A stretch of 64,000 nucleotides of DNA from Metabacillus schmidteae (GCF_903166545.1 NZ_CAESCH010000002.1:248001-312000), one strand, 5' to 3'. Positions 16,966-26,852 are shown, numbered from the stretch's first letter. Notes: generated by a model from the sequence alone, not told the origin. Program-made: numbers and translations.

Positions 16966-17562
16966 ATGAAAGTAAATCTCCCACAAGAACAACTGGATCA
17001 GCTTCATGAGTTAAAAAGTACGCAAGAAAAGGTCTCAAACGACTGGATTGATTATTGGTTTGAATATTCATCATTTGATACTTGGCAATTTTGGGTTAAT
17101 GTCAGCTTTATCATTATTCCACTAATTGTTCTTTATATTTTCATTGATAAAAAGAGAGTATTTTTGTTAGGTTTCTATGGTTTTAATATTCATGTGTGGA
17201 TGGTCTATACGGATGCAATAGGGACGAGATACAATTTCTTTGAATATCCGTATAAAGCAGTTCCGTTTTTACCGATTCATGTTGGAATTGATACATCTTT
17301 AGTACCCGTGCTATTTATACTTTTGTATCAATGGATATTACATAAAAAGAAAAATTTTTATCTTTATAATCTTGGATTAATCCTTTTTTTATCATTTATA
17401 TTTAAGCCAATAATCGTTTCACATCACCTTTTTCATTTGAAAAATGGCGCCAATTTTTTATATATTTTTTTGTTATATGTAATTGTTGTTCTAATCTCCA
17501 GAGCAATAACAAATGTGTTCATATATCTACATTCTAAGTCTGAATTGAAAGAAACGCACTAG
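16966..17562 (+). CDS. Multipass membrane protein, function unknown (CBO0543-like character)
   Basis: A 198-residue protein with about five hydrophobic segments (for example WVNVSFIIIPLIVLYIFI, then LVPVLFILLYQWIL) and a short cytosolic N-terminus with the pattern YWFEYSSFDTWQFW. The motif YNFFEYPYKAVPFLP lies between segments. Design resembles the CBO0543 family of small Bacillus/Clostridium membrane proteins, one of which is at 45665-46084, but I cannot confirm homology. The ATG at 16966 follows AAGAGGTGG. No operon partner. Confidence 0.7.
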   Translation: MKVNLPQEQLDQLHELKSTQEKVSNDWIDYWFEYSSFDTWQFWVNVSFIIIPLIVLYIFIDKKRVFLLGFYGFNIHVWMVYTDAIGTRYNFFEYPYKAVPFLPIHVGIDTSLVPVLFILLYQWILHKKKNFYLYNLGLILFLSFIFKPIIVSHHLFHLKNGANFLYIFLLYVIVVLISRAITNVFIYLHSKSELKETH

Positions 17563-17563
17563 A

Positions 17564-17587
17564 AGCACTCTTAAGGTGCTTTTTTTG
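17564..17587 (+). terminator. Terminator before secA
   Basis: AGCAC (17564-17568) pairs with GTGCT (17576-17580), followed by seven T. Confidence 0.8.
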
Positions 17588-17625
17588 ATCGTTTTAGCCA
17601 ATTTCCTACTTAGACATCTGTTCAG

Positions 17626-17654
17626 TTGTCCCACATCCCAAATAGTGCTAAAAT
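17626..17654 (+). promoter_or_regulatory. Candidate SigA promoter of secA
   Basis: TTGTCC (17626-17631), a 17-nt spacer and TAAAAT (17649-17654) lie 60 nt upstream of the secA start. Confidence 0.55.
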
Positions 17655-17713
17655 AAAGGGTAGACAATGAGTAGTAAATGATCTTTCACTCTAAATACAG
17701 AGGAGCGTATTAC

Positions 17714-20224
17714 ATGCTTGGAATTTTGAATAAGGTGTTTGATTTTAACAAACGTGCTTTAAATCGTTATGAAAAGATGGCTAATCAAATTGATGCGTTA
17801 AGCGGTCAAATGAGCGGCTTATCTGATGAAGCGTTAAGAGCGAAAACAGAAGAATTTAAAGATCGTGTAGCGAAAGGTGCTTCGCTTGATGATTTATTAA
17901 TAGAGGCGTTTGCTGTTGTTCGTGAAGCAGCGAAGCGTGTATTGGGATTATATCCTTATAAGGTACAGTTAATGGGGGGTATTTCTCTACATGAAGGAAA
18001 TATTTCCGAGATGAAAACAGGGGAAGGGAAAACGTTAACTTCCACAATGCCTGTTTATTTAAATGCGCTTTCCGGTGAAGGTGTACATATTGTTACAGTC
18101 AATGAATACTTAGCAAGCCGTGATGCTCATGAGATGGGACAGCTATTTGAATTTTTAGGCTTAACAGTTGGGCTTAATTTAAATTCATTAAGTAAAGATG
18201 AAAAGCGAGAAGCTTATGCAGCTGATGTTACGTATTCCACAAATAATGAATTAGGCTTCGATTACTTACGTGATAACATGGTCCTTTACCGTGAACAAAT
18301 GGTACAGCGTCCACTTAATTTTGCCGTAATCGATGAGGTTGACTCGATCTTAGTCGATGAAGCGAGAACTCCGTTGATTATCTCGGGACAGGCAGCAAAA
18401 TCTACAAAGCTTTATATTCAAGCAAATGGATTTGTGCGTCAACTTAAGCAGGAAGAAGATTTCACATATGATGTAAAAACAAAGGCAGTTCAGCTGACAG
18501 AGGATGGTATCACAAAGGCTGAAAAAGCGTTCGGAATTGAAAACCTTTATGATATTTCACATGTTGCACTTCTTCACCATATTAACCAAGCGTTAAAAGC
18601 ACAGTTTGTCATGCAAAATGATGTCGACTATGTTGTTGAAGAAGGACAAGTTGTTATCGTTGACTCGTTCACAGGCCGTTTAATGAAGGGACGTCGTTAC
18701 AGTGATGGACTTCACCAGGCGATCGAGGCAAAAGAAGGTCTTGAAATTCAAAATGAAAGTATGACACTAGCAACAATTACATTCCAAAACTACTTCCGTA
18801 TGTACAAAAAGCTTTCTGGTATGACAGGTACAGCGAAAACAGAGGAAGAAGAGTTCCGTAATATTTACAACATGCAGGTTGTTGCTATTCCAACGAACAA
18901 GCCAATTGCCCGTGATGACAGAGCGGACTTAGTGTACCGTTCAATGGAAGGTAAATTCCGTGCTGTTGTAGAAGAAGTGAAGCAGCGCTATGATTTAGGT
19001 CAGCCTATTCTAGTAGGGACAGTTGCGGTTGAAACATCTGAATTAATTTCCCAGCTGTTAAAGAAAAAAGGCGTACCTCATCATGTTTTAAATGCGAAAA
19101 ACCATGAAAAAGAAGCAGAGATCATTGAAAACGCAGGTCAGCGCGGATCCGTCACAATTGCGACAAATATGGCCGGTCGTGGTACAGATATCAAGCTTGG
19201 CGAAGGTGTTCGTGAGCTTGGCGGCTTAGCTGTTATTGGTACAGAGCGTCATGAATCTCGTCGTATTGATAACCAGCTTCGTGGACGTTCAGGTCGTCAA
19301 GGTGATCCGGGTATTACGCAATTCTATCTTTCAATGGAAGATGAATTAATGCGTCGCTTCGGCTCTGAAAACATGATGAACATGATGGATCGTCTTGGTA
19401 TGGATGATACACAGCCAATTCAAAGTAAAATCGTCTCACGCGCGGTTGAATCAGCACAAAAACGTGTAGAAGGTAATAACTTTGATGCACGTAAACAGCT
19501 TCTTCAATATGACGATGTTCTTCGTCAGCAACGTGAAGTTATTTATAAGCAACGCTTTGAGGTTCTTGATTCTGACAACCTTCGAGAAATTGTTGAGAAA
19601 ATGCTTAAATCCACAATCGAGCGTGCTGTTGACATGTACACACCTAAAACTGAGGATGAGGACGATTGGAATCTTGAGGGAATTCTTGATTTTATGAATG
19701 CCAACATTCTTCAAGAGGATGAGCTAAAAATTGGTGATATTCGCGGTAAAGAACCGGAAGAAATCGCTGAGCTTATCTATAACAAAGCACATGCACACTA
19801 TGACACGAAGGAAGAAGATTTCGGTCAAGAGCAAATGCGCGAATTCGAAAAAGTTATTCTTCTTCGTGCAGTTGATACGAAGTGGATGGATCATATCGAT
19901 GCAATGGAACAGCTTCGTCAAGGTATCCATTTACGTGCCTACGGCCAAAACGATCCATTACGCGAGTACCAAATGGAAGGCTTCGCAATGTTTGAAAACA
20001 TGGTCGCTTCAATAGAAGAAGATGTAGCAAAATACATTATGAAAGCCCAAATCCGCAACAACCTAGAACGTCAAGAAGTTGCACAAGGCCAAACAGCTGT
20101 ACACCCAAAAGAGGGAGACGAAGCGCCGAAAAAGAAACCAACCCGTAAAGTAGTCGAAATCGGCCGAAACGAACCTTGTATTTGCGGAAGCGGAAAAAAA
20201 TATAAAAACTGCTGCGGACAATAA
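17714..20224 (+). CDS. secA: Preprotein translocase ATPase SecA
   Basis: SecA drives protein export through SecYEG. The 836 residues (B. subtilis: 841) contain Walker [11 protein letters not shown] near residue 103, the [19 protein letters not shown] box near 210, the second motor domain ([13 protein letters not shown]) and a C-terminal zinc finger [14 protein letters not shown]. The start ATG 17714 gives the family N-terminus MLGILNKVF and lies 8 nt behind GAGGAG; an in-frame upstream codon at 17678 is not supported. Confidence 0.98.
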   Translation: MLGILNKVFDFNKRALNRYEKMANQIDALSGQMSGLSDEALRAKTEEFKDRVAKGASLDDLLIEAFAVVREAAKRVLGLYPYKVQLMGGISLHEGNISEMKTGEGKTLTSTMPVYLNALSGEGVHIVTVNEYLASRDAHEMGQLFEFLGLTVGLNLNSLSKDEKREAYAADVTYSTNNELGFDYLRDNMVLYREQMVQRPLNFAVIDEVDSILVDEARTPLIISGQAAKSTKLYIQANGFVRQLKQEEDFTYDVKTKAVQLTEDGITKAEKAFGIENLYDISHVALLHHINQALKAQFVMQNDVDYVVEEGQVVIVDSFTGRLMKGRRYSDGLHQAIEAKEGLEIQNESMTLATITFQNYFRMYKKLSGMTGTAKTEEEEFRNIYNMQVVAIPTNKPIARDDRADLVYRSMEGKFRAVVEEVKQRYDLGQPILVGTVAVETSELISQLLKKKGVPHHVLNAKNHEKEAEIIENAGQRGSVTIATNMAGRGTDIKLGEGVRELGGLAVIGTERHESRRIDNQLRGRSGRQGDPGITQFYLSMEDELMRRFGSENMMNMMDRLGMDDTQPIQSKIVSRAVESAQKRVEGNNFDARKQLLQYDDVLRQQREVIYKQRFEVLDSDNLREIVEKMLKSTIERAVDMYTPKTEDEDDWNLEGILDFMNANILQEDELKIGDIRGKEPEEIAELIYNKAHAHYDTKEEDFGQEQMREFEKVILLRAVDTKWMDHIDAMEQLRQGIHLRAYGQNDPLREYQMEGFAMFENMVASIEEDVAKYIMKAQIRNNLERQEVAQGQTAVHPKEGDEAPKKKPTRKVVEIGRNEPCICGSGKKYKNCCGQ

Positions 20225-20270
20225 CTAGCATTTCACAGCTGTTACAGGATATAATAAACAATTATTACAG

Positions 20271-20305
20271 AAGAGAGAGGTTGATAAGTAGATCACCTCT
20301 CTCTT
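20271..20305 (+). terminator. Terminator of secA
   Basis: AAGAGAGAGGT (20271-20281) pairs perfectly with ACCTCTCTCTT (20295-20305). Confidence 0.8.
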
Positions 20306-20364
20306 GTTTGCGAGTTTAAAGTAGTTATAAATTATTTCAAGAGTTACTATGTATATAGCAATTA

Positions 20365-20490
20365 GTTGATTGGAGCGGAAGGTGTGAGACTCCTGCGGGA
20401 GTGCGATTGAAGGGAGACTCATGCAGTGCAAAGCGCCGGGAGGCTCCCGAACACGCCCGCGGAAAGCGAACACCTACAGCGGAAATCAAC
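20365..20490. repeat. Interspersed repeat element, copy A (about 126 bp)
   Basis: Begins GTTGATTGGAGCGGAAGG, continues with GTGAGACTCCTGCGGGAG and ends with GCGGAAAGCGAACACC...AAATCAAC, so the ends are inverted (GTTGATT/AATCAAC). Copies B (47826-47955) and C (50935-50973) are related. Such GC-richer elements are frequent in Bacillus intergenic regions. It fills most of the gap between secA and prfB. Confidence 0.8.
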
Positions 20491-20533
20491 GGCCAATTTT
20501 TAGGAAACATATTTTATAAACGGAGTGAACAAA

Positions 20534-21635
20534 ATGGAACTAGTAGAAATTCGCCAGGAACTTGAAAAAACAGCTAAACGATTAGCGGACTTTAGGGGGT
20601 CTCTTTGACCTCGATATCAAAGAAGCTCGAATCCAACAACTAGAAGCACAAATGACAGCCCCTGACTTCTGGGATAACCAAAACGCTGCTCAAGCTGTTA
20701 TTAACGAAACAAATGCACTAAAAGAAATGGTGGACCAATTCCACAACCTAAACGAATCATATGAAAACCTTCAATTAACATACGAACTCGTCAAAGAAGA
20801 GGAAGACGAAGATCTACAAGGTGAACTTGTATCTGAAATGAAAGAGCTCGTCTCACAACTAAACGACTTTGAGCTTCAACTATTATTAAGCGAACAACAT
20901 GATAAAAATAACGCAATCCTGGAGCTCCATCCGGGTGCAGGTGGTACCGAGTCACAGGACTGGGGTTCCATGCTTCTTCGTATGTACACTCGTTGGGCAG
21001 AGAAAAAAGGCTTTAAGGTTGAGACACTTGATTACTTACCAGGTGATGAAGCGGGAATAAAGAGTGTTACCCTTCTTATAAAAGGTCATAACGCATATGG
21101 CTATTTAAAAGCAGAAAAAGGGGTACACCGTTTAGTCCGTATTTCTCCATTCGACTCATCAGGCCGTCGTCATACATCCTTCGTTTCCTGTGAAGTCATG
21201 CCTGAATTTAATGAAGAAATCGACATTGAAATCCGCACAGAGGATTTGAAAATTGATACGTACCGTGCAAGTGGAGCTGGTGGACAGCATATCAACACAA
21301 CTGACTCTGCCGTTCGTATCACACATACACCAACAAACATTGTTGTGACATGTCAAACAGAGCGTTCCCAAATTAAAAACCGTGAACGTGCCATGAAAAT
21401 GCTTCAAGCAAAGCTCTATCAAAAGCGTATTGAAGAGCAGGAAGCAGAGCTTGCGGAAATCCGTGGTGAACAAAAGGATATCGGCTGGGGAAGCCAAATC
21501 CGTTCCTACGTGTTCCACCCATACTCAATGGTTAAAGACCACCGTACAAACACTGAAATCGGTAACGTCCATGCGGTTATGGATGGAGAGCTGGATCCAT
21601 TTATTGATGCTTTCCTTCGTTCAAAGCTTTCATAA
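20534..21635 (+). CDS. prfB: Peptide chain release factor 2 with programmed +1 frameshift
   Basis: RF2 terminates translation at UGA and UAA. The first 24 codons (from ATG 20534, [15 protein letters not shown]) end at an in-frame TGA at 20606-20608. The frameshift site AGGGGG-TCT-CTT-TGA-C (20594-20609) is the classical one: an internal Shine-Dalgarno-like AGGGGG, a CTT slip codon and a weak stop followed by C. After a +1 shift the protein continues [11 protein letters not shown] to 366 residues, the B. subtilis length. The stop-recognition SPF ([11 protein letters not shown]) and the catalytic GGQ (GAGGQHIN) are present. Low RF2 raises frameshifting, so the gene is autoregulated. Confidence 0.97.
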
Positions 21636-21636
21636 A

Positions 21637-21678
21637 AATAGAAAAATCACACGGAAACCAGTGTGATTTTTCTATTTT
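21637..21678 (+). terminator. Terminator of prfB
   Basis: AATAGAAAAATCACAC (21637-21652) pairs with GTGTGATTTTTCTATT (21661-21676). Confidence 0.88.
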
Positions 21679-21754
21679 GGGTATTTTTCAAATGAATAAA
21701 AACATGTCATAATAATAGTTGATTAAGGGAAAAAATTAATGGAGGTGAAAGGAT

Positions 21755-22036
21755 ATGGAGAAACAAATACTTAATGTTTTATTAGAGGTGCAAAAGAATA
21801 TAAATGATCTACAAAAAGATATGAATACTCTCCAAAAAGATATGAAAGATGTAAAATCCGATGTAGTTGATATTAAAGGAACAGTAAATCGAATTGAAAC
21901 ATCTCAAACAGAAGATGTGGTCGCTTTATTAAAGCTCATAAACAAAAAAACAGATGATGATTTCCACTATTTAAACAACCGAATTACACAAAACGATAAA
22001 CGACTTTTCATCCTCGAAAATCGCGAGAATAAATAA
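21755..22036 (+). CDS. Small coiled-coil protein
   Basis: A 93-residue protein rich in heptads (DLQKDMNTLQKDMKDVKSDV) with a polar C-terminus ending KRLFILENRENK. The ATG at 21755 follows GGAGGTGAAAGG. It is monocistronic between two terminators. It resembles the 73-residue coiled-coil protein at 14817-15038 in design. Family and function are unknown. Confidence 0.65.
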   Translation: MEKQILNVLLEVQKNINDLQKDMNTLQKDMKDVKSDVVDIKGTVNRIETSQTEDVVALLKLINKKTDDDFHYLNNRITQNDKRLFILENRENK

Positions 22037-22044
22037 CTGATCTT

Positions 22045-22084
22045 CAACTTTTATAACGTCGCAAACAAGCGCGTTTTTTATTTT
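22045..22084 (+). terminator. Weak terminator after the coiled-coil gene
   Basis: AACG...CGC and GCG...CGTT around 22057-22077 form an interrupted stem, followed by TTTTTTATTTTT. Confidence 0.5.
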
Positions 22085-22253
22085 TCCCAAAAACAAATTC
22101 CCTTACCTTTCCCCCGTGTAAAATCTCCATTTCTGCCAACACTATACATAACTTTACCCCATTACCACGTTATCTAGCTGTTATTCACATAGAAAAGCAC
22201 CGATGCTATACTCTTCTTGGATAAGTCGCTATGTGAATTAGGAGGAAAATGGT

Positions 22254-23117
22254 TTGAACATGAAAAGAAGAAACATCGATAATCCTAAATTTGAGAAATT
22301 CCTGGAGTATATATACATACTAGTTGGTTCTGCATTTGTTGCAATCGGATTTAATTTATTTTTGCTGCCAAATCGTGTAGCTTCTGGCGGAGTCAGTGGA
22401 ATCAGTACGATTCTTGATGCAACATTTGGTTTTGAACCGGCATATGTGCAATGGGCTTTTAATATCCCTCTCTTTATTGCAGGTGTCGTGTTTCTAGGAA
22501 AACAATTTGGATTTAAAACGTTGATTGGGACCATATTCGTTCCCTTCGTCGTGTACATGACAAGAAATTGGGAGCCGGCCACAATGGATCCACTACTAGG
22601 ATCACTCTTTGGAGGTATTTGTATCGGACTTGGTCTTGGCATTGTGTTCCGTGGAAAAGCTTCTACAGGAGGAACTGATCTCGCGGCACAGATTATTCAT
22701 AAGTTTACAGGGTTATCGCTCGGTACATGTGTGGCGTTAATCGATGGGTTAATTGTGTTGTCAGCCGCTTTTGTGTTTGATATTGAAAGAGGACTTTATG
22801 CATTAATTGGTTTATATGTGACAAGCAAAACAATTGATATTGTTCAAATTGGATGGGGACGTTCAAAAATGACAATGATTATTACCAATAAACAGCAGGA
22901 AGTTCAAGATGCAATTCTCCATGAAATCGATCGTGGTGTGACAAGACTTGCAGCCCATGGGGGGTTCACAAACAATGAACGCCCTGTGTTAATGTGTGTG
23001 GTTGACCAAACCGAATTCACAAAATTGAAACAAGTGGTCAGACATATCGATCCACATGCTTTTGTAACGGTTACTGATGCCTCAGAGGTGCTGGGTGAGG
23101 GTTTCAAACGAGTATAG
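22254..23117 (+). CDS. YitT family membrane protein (YvjA)
   Basis: A 287-residue protein with five or six membrane segments in the N-terminal two thirds (LVGSAFVAIGFNLFLLP; GLGLGIVFRGKASTGGTDLA) and a C-terminal soluble DUF2179 domain (SKMTMIITNKQQEVQDAILH). B. subtilis YvjA sits at the same place after prfB. The transported substrate is unknown. Start: TTG 22254, 8 nt after GGAGG; the ATG at 22260 is an equally possible start. Confidence 0.85.
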   Translation: MNMKRRNIDNPKFEKFLEYIYILVGSAFVAIGFNLFLLPNRVASGGVSGISTILDATFGFEPAYVQWAFNIPLFIAGVVFLGKQFGFKTLIGTIFVPFVVYMTRNWEPATMDPLLGSLFGGICIGLGLGIVFRGKASTGGTDLAAQIIHKFTGLSLGTCVALIDGLIVLSAAFVFDIERGLYALIGLYVTSKTIDIVQIGWGRSKMTMIITNKQQEVQDAILHEIDRGVTRLAAHGGFTNNERPVLMCVVDQTEFTKLKQVVRHIDPHAFVTVTDASEVLGEGFKRV

Positions 23118-23170
23118 TTAGGTTATAATATCCTTGGATTGGAATTTTTACCATGCAGGGAGTGGCAATG

Positions 23171-23506
23171 ATGAAAAAAAGGTTAATGGCATTATTATTC
23201 GGTTCAGCTCTTGTGCTAAGTGCTTGTGGTGGTGCGGAAGAACCGGAAGATGAAGCAAGTGAAGGCGGTTCTACTACAACTGAAACAGCCGGGAGTGCGG
23301 AGGAAATTGTGCAACAAAGCTGTATCGGCTGTCATGGACGTGAACTTGAAGGTGGATCAGGTCCAAATTTACAAGAAGTTGGCGCTAAATACAGTGAAGA
23401 AGAAATTAAAAGCATCATTATTAATGGACAAGGTGCTATGCCAAAAGGATTATTAGAAGATGCAGATGCAGAAGTTGTAGCGGCATGGTTAGCTGAAAAA
23501 AAATAA
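23171..23506 (+). CDS. cccB: Cytochrome c-551-type lipoprotein (CccB)
   Basis: A small membrane-anchored electron carrier. The 111-residue product has a lipoprotein signal with lipobox LVLSAC (about residues 13-18), an acidic, Ser/Thr-rich linker, the haem attachment motif CIGCH, and a distal methionine ligand in GQGAMPKG. Length agrees with B. subtilis CccB (112). Start ATG 23171 lies 8 nt after GGGAG; the ATG at 23168 is an alternative. It likely delivers electrons to a cytochrome c oxidase. Gene order yvjA-cccB-ftsE is conserved. Confidence 0.9.
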   Translation: MKKRLMALLFGSALVLSACGGAEEPEDEASEGGSTTTETAGSAEEIVQQSCIGCHGRELEGGSGPNLQEVGAKYSEEEIKSIIINGQGAMPKGLLEDADAEVVAAWLAEKK

Positions 23507-23518
23507 AATGAGAAGCAA

Positions 23519-23551
23519 AAGAGATAGCCTCAAAAGGTTATCTTTTTCATT
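23519..23551 (+). terminator. Terminator of cccB
   Basis: GAGATAGCCT pairs with AGGTTATCTT across a CAAA loop (about 23521-23544), followed by TTT. Confidence 0.7.
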
Positions 23552-23721
23552 TCCTACGTTAAATGTTTGTTACATTATCCCAATATATTTGCAGAAAATC
23601 CCTTATATATCAACATTTCGACGCTTCTTCACACAGATGAAACAAAAATGTAATATAATTTAGTCTATATTTGCCGAAATTTGATGGTATAATTAATTTT
23701 GTATTTTAAGACAAGGCGTTA

Positions 23722-23754
23722 CTATGTCTATTTTGTCGACATTTATCGACATAG
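23722..23754 (+). promoter_or_regulatory. Inverted repeat upstream of ftsE, operator candidate
   Basis: CTATGTC (23722-23728) and GACATAG (23748-23754) enclose a palindrome TGTCGACA (23734-23741). Two further GACAT motifs follow. A TTGACA (23757-23762) directly after the repeat may be a -35 box. No regulator is known to me for this pattern. Confidence 0.4.
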
Positions 23755-23794
23755 ATTGACATTGTATTAAAAAACAACTTTAGGTGGTTTATAT

Positions 23795-24481
23795 ATGATT
23801 GAAATGTCAGAAGTATATAAAACATATCCAAATGGTGTGTTAGCTATAAATGGTATAGATATTATGATTAATCAAGGTGAATTCGTATATGTGGTTGGAC
23901 CGAGTGGTGCAGGGAAATCAACATTTGTAAAAATGATGTACCGTGAGGAAAAGCCTTCTAGTGGGAAAATCGTCATTAATGGTGTTGATCTTTCAACTTT
24001 GAAAGAATCAAAGGTTCCGATGTTAAGACGTCAAATCGGTGTGGTTTTCCAGGATTTTAAACTTCTAACAAAACTAACAGTCTTTGAAAATGTTGCGTTT
24101 GCATTAGAGGTTATTGGTGAAAACCCAAAAACGATAAAAAAGAGAGTACTAGATGTTTTAGATTTAGTTCAGCTTAAACATAAAGCAAGGTTTTTCCCTG
24201 ATGAATTATCAGGTGGGGAACAGCAACGTGTTTCTATCGCTCGTTCCATTGTCAATAATCCGGCAGTTATGATCGCGGATGAGCCAACAGGAAACCTTGA
24301 CCCTGATACTTCCTGGGAGATTATGAATCTTTTTGAGGAAATTAATAATCGTGGCACAACCATTGTGATGGCAACTCATAATAAAGAGATTGTAAATACA
24401 TTGAAAAAACGTGTTATTGCTGTTGAAGATGGGAAAATTGTGCGTGACGAAGCAAGAGGGGAGTACGGTATTTATGATTAA
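23795..24481 (+). CDS. ftsE: Cell division ABC ATPase FtsE
   Basis: FtsE powers the FtsEX complex, which activates peptidoglycan hydrolases. The 228 residues contain Walker A GPSGAGKST (about residue 36-44), signature LSGGEQQR, and Walker B AVMIADEPTG. The ATG at 23795 has an AGGTGG site. Its 3' end overlaps ftsX by 8 nt, implying translational coupling. It is preceded by a 288-nt non-coding leader with an inverted repeat. Confidence 0.96.
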   Translation: MIEMSEVYKTYPNGVLAINGIDIMINQGEFVYVVGPSGAGKSTFVKMMYREEKPSSGKIVINGVDLSTLKESKVPMLRRQIGVVFQDFKLLTKLTVFENVAFALEVIGENPKTIKKRVLDVLDLVQLKHKARFFPDELSGGEQQRVSIARSIVNNPAVMIADEPTGNLDPDTSWEIMNLFEEINNRGTTIVMATHNKEIVNTLKKRVIAVEDGKIVRDEARGEYGIYD

Positions 24482-25364
24482 TTCTCTTGGACGTCATTTT
24501 CGTGAAAGCTTAAAAAGTTTAGCAAGAAACACATGGATGACATTTGCCTCCGTTAGTGCAGTAACGGTCACGTTAATTTTAGTTGGTACATTCCTTGTGA
24601 TTATGATGAACCTGAATCATGTTGCAGATAATCTTGAAAAAGACGTGGAGATTCGCGTTTTAATTGATGTAACGGCTGATGAAAAAGCACAGCAAACATT
24701 AAAAAGTGAAATTGAAAAAATAAGTCAAGTAGATTCAATTGTTTTCTCACCTAAGGAACAAGAGTTGGATAACTTAGTTGAAAGCTTGGGAGACGAAGGA
24801 CAGTCATTTGAGTTATTTGAGCAAAATAACCCTTTAAATGATGTATTCGTTGTAAAAGCAAAGAATCCGCGTGATACAGATGCTGTAGCAAAGAAAATCG
24901 AAAAATTAGAATATGCATCAAAAGTTCGTTATGGACAAGATCAGGTTGATAAATTATTCAACGCGATCTCTGTTGCACGAAATATCGGGATCGGATTGAT
25001 TATCGGATTAATTTTCACTGCTATGTTCTTAATTTCAAATACAATAAAAATTACAATTATTGCCCGCAAGCGTGAAATTGAAATTATGAAATTAGTAGGG
25101 GCAACAAACGGTTTTATTCGCTGGCCATTTTTCCTTGAAGGTTTATTATTAGGTGTACTTGGTGCAGTTGTTCCAATCGTATTAATTTGTATCAGTTACC
25201 AATCATTATATACATGGGCACTTCCTAAGCTTCAAGGCTCATTTATTGAAGTATTACCATTTAGTCCGTTTGTATATCAAATTTCGGCAATTCTATTGTT
25301 GATTGGTGCTTTAATCGGTGTTTGGGGAAGCTTAATGTCTGTTCGTAAATTCTTAAAGGTGTAA
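24474..25364 (+). CDS. ftsX: Cell division ABC permease FtsX
   Basis: FtsX is the membrane part of FtsEX. The 296 residues (identical to the B. subtilis length) have one N-terminal membrane segment (VSAVTVTLILVGTFLVIM), an extracellular domain of about 110 residues and three C-terminal membrane segments including IIARKREIEIMKLVGATNGF. Start ATG 24474 overlaps the ftsE end. In B. subtilis FtsEX activates CwlO; here a coiled-coil hydrolase gene lies immediately downstream. Confidence 0.96.
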   Translation: MINSLGRHFRESLKSLARNTWMTFASVSAVTVTLILVGTFLVIMMNLNHVADNLEKDVEIRVLIDVTADEKAQQTLKSEIEKISQVDSIVFSPKEQELDNLVESLGDEGQSFELFEQNNPLNDVFVVKAKNPRDTDAVAKKIEKLEYASKVRYGQDQVDKLFNAISVARNIGIGLIIGLIFTAMFLISNTIKITIIARKREIEIMKLVGATNGFIRWPFFLEGLLLGVLGAVVPIVLICISYQSLYTWALPKLQGSFIEVLPFSPFVYQISAILLLIGALIGVWGSLMSVRKFLKV

Positions 25365-25395
25365 ACTAGCAATTTTTTATTGCTAGTTTACTAGT
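25363..25395 (+). terminator. Terminator of ftsEX
   Basis: AAACTAGCAAT (25363-25373) pairs with ATTGCTAGTTT (25379-25389); it overlaps the ftsX stop codon. Confidence 0.75.
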
Positions 25396-25443
25396 TTTTA
25401 CTCATATTCCTAGAGATTTACAAAACATGGGGGAGGATGAATA

Positions 25444-26802
25444 ATGAAAAGAAAGCTAGTTGCGTATAGCTTGGCTGCTGTAATTGGGACAAGCGGGTTG
25501 TTACTTCCAAATAACCTCGCTCTTGCAGAATCATTACAGCAGAAAAAACAGGAGATTGAAAATAAGCAATCAGATGTGTCATCAAGCTTAAGTGAAAAAG
25601 AGAGCGAAGTTAATGAACTTAAGGGTCAGCAAGCAAATATTGATTCTGAAATACAAAAGATTGACACACAATTTTCTGAAACAAATGGGAAAATTCGGGA
25701 GCAGGAAGAAAAAATAAAAGAAACACAAAAGGAAATCGAAGCGTTAAAAGTAAAGATTGCCGAAGTAAAGGCACGTATTGAAGAGCGTAATAAGCTGCTT
25801 GAAGATCGAGCACGAGCACTTCAGGAAACAGGCGGCATGGTTAGTTATTTAGATGTGCTTTTAGGTGCTCAGGATTTTGGAGACTTAGTTGGCCGTGTTA
25901 ATGCCGTAACAACGATTGTCGAGGCAGATCGTGAAATTCTTAAAGCCCATGAAGCAGATAAAAAGCTTTTAGAGCAATCAGAGGCAGATCTAAATAGCAA
26001 GCTGAAAGATTTAGAGACAGCTTTAACAAACTTAGAAACTCTTAAAAAAGAGTTAGCTGTTCAAAAGAAGAAAAAAGAAGAATTAATGTCACAAGTTATG
26101 CAGAAACATGATGATGCTCTACATGAAATACATGAATTAGAAGATGAAGCAGCTTTCTTAGCTGAACAAAAAAGTGCAATTGAAGCAGAAGAAAAACGCC
26201 AACAAGAAGAAGCAGCACGAGCAGCAGCGGAAGCAGAAAGACAAGCAGAAGCAGCGGCTGCCGCAGCAGCTGCGGCTAAAGCAAAAGCTAAATCTAGTTC
26301 TAATTCTAGTTCTAGTTCATCTAGCTCATCTTCATCATCATCAAGCTCAAGCAGCAGTAGTTCAGCATCGTCTGAAAAACCAGCAGTAACGGGTGGATCA
26401 TTCATGTGGCCAGCATCTGGAACATTCACTTCAGGCTATGGCTACCGTGAGCATCCAGTAACAGGCGGAAGAAAACTGCATGGCGGTATTGATATTGCCA
26501 ACAGTGCGGATGTACCAATTGTTGCAGCAGCGAGCGGAACAGTTATACGAGCAAACTATTCCTCAAGCTTCGGAAATGTTGTATACATCTCACATAGAAT
26601 AAATGGACAAGTCTTTACAACTGTCTACGCTCACCAAGAAAGACTTATGGTAAGTGCAGGACAATCTGTATCAAAAGGCCAACAAATTGGAATCATGGGA
26701 AATACAGGCCGTTCAACAGGACAACACTTACACTTTGAAATTCATAAAGGTGCATGGAATGGGTCTTCTAGTTCTGTAAATCCTTTAAACTATTTACAAT
26801 AA
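25444..26802 (+). CDS. Secreted coiled-coil M23 peptidoglycan hydrolase, probable FtsEX partner
   Basis: A 452-residue exported cell-wall enzyme. It has a signal peptide (residues 1 to about 28, cleavage near ALAES), a long coiled coil (about 30-260, for example EINKLK-like heptads in EEKIKETQKEIEALKVKIAE), an Ala-rich stretch, a polyserine linker of about 20 Ser (residues 283-306) and a C-terminal M23/LytM domain. The zinc and catalytic residues are intact (HGGIDIA near 346; HLHFEIH near 429), unlike EnvC, whose LytM domain is degenerate. The coiled coil resembles CwlO/PcsB/EnvC. Lying 79 nt after ftsX, it is likely an FtsEX-activated endopeptidase; that partnership is inferred. Confidence 0.88.
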   Translation: MKRKLVAYSLAAVIGTSGLLLPNNLALAESLQQKKQEIENKQSDVSSSLSEKESEVNELKGQQANIDSEIQKIDTQFSETNGKIREQEEKIKETQKEIEALKVKIAEVKARIEERNKLLEDRARALQETGGMVSYLDVLLGAQDFGDLVGRVNAVTTIVEADREILKAHEADKKLLEQSEADLNSKLKDLETALTNLETLKKELAVQKKKKEELMSQVMQKHDDALHEIHELEDEAAFLAEQKSAIEAEEKRQQEEAARAAAEAERQAEAAAAAAAAAKAKAKSSSNSSSSSSSSSSSSSSSSSSSSASSEKPAVTGGSFMWPASGTFTSGYGYREHPVTGGRKLHGGIDIANSADVPIVAAASGTVIRANYSSSFGNVVYISHRINGQVFTTVYAHQERLMVSAGQSVSKGQQIGIMGNTGRSTGQHLHFEIHKGAWNGSSSSVNPLNYLQ

Positions 26803-26815
26803 ATATACCCGGATC

Positions 26816-26852
26816 AAAACCTCCTAAAACACTTAGTTTTAGGAGGTTTTTT
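26816..26852 (+). terminator. Terminator of the M23 hydrolase gene
   Basis: AAAACCTCCTAAAAC (26816-26830) pairs with GTTTTAGGAGGTTTT (26836-26850). Confidence 0.9.

Noticed and set aside
19451..20015. Alternative frames on both strands inside secA
   Set aside because: Shadows of the secA reading frame.
26061..26429. Minus-strand 122-codon frame inside the M23 hydrolase gene
   Set aside because: A shadow of the Ala-rich and polyserine coding region.
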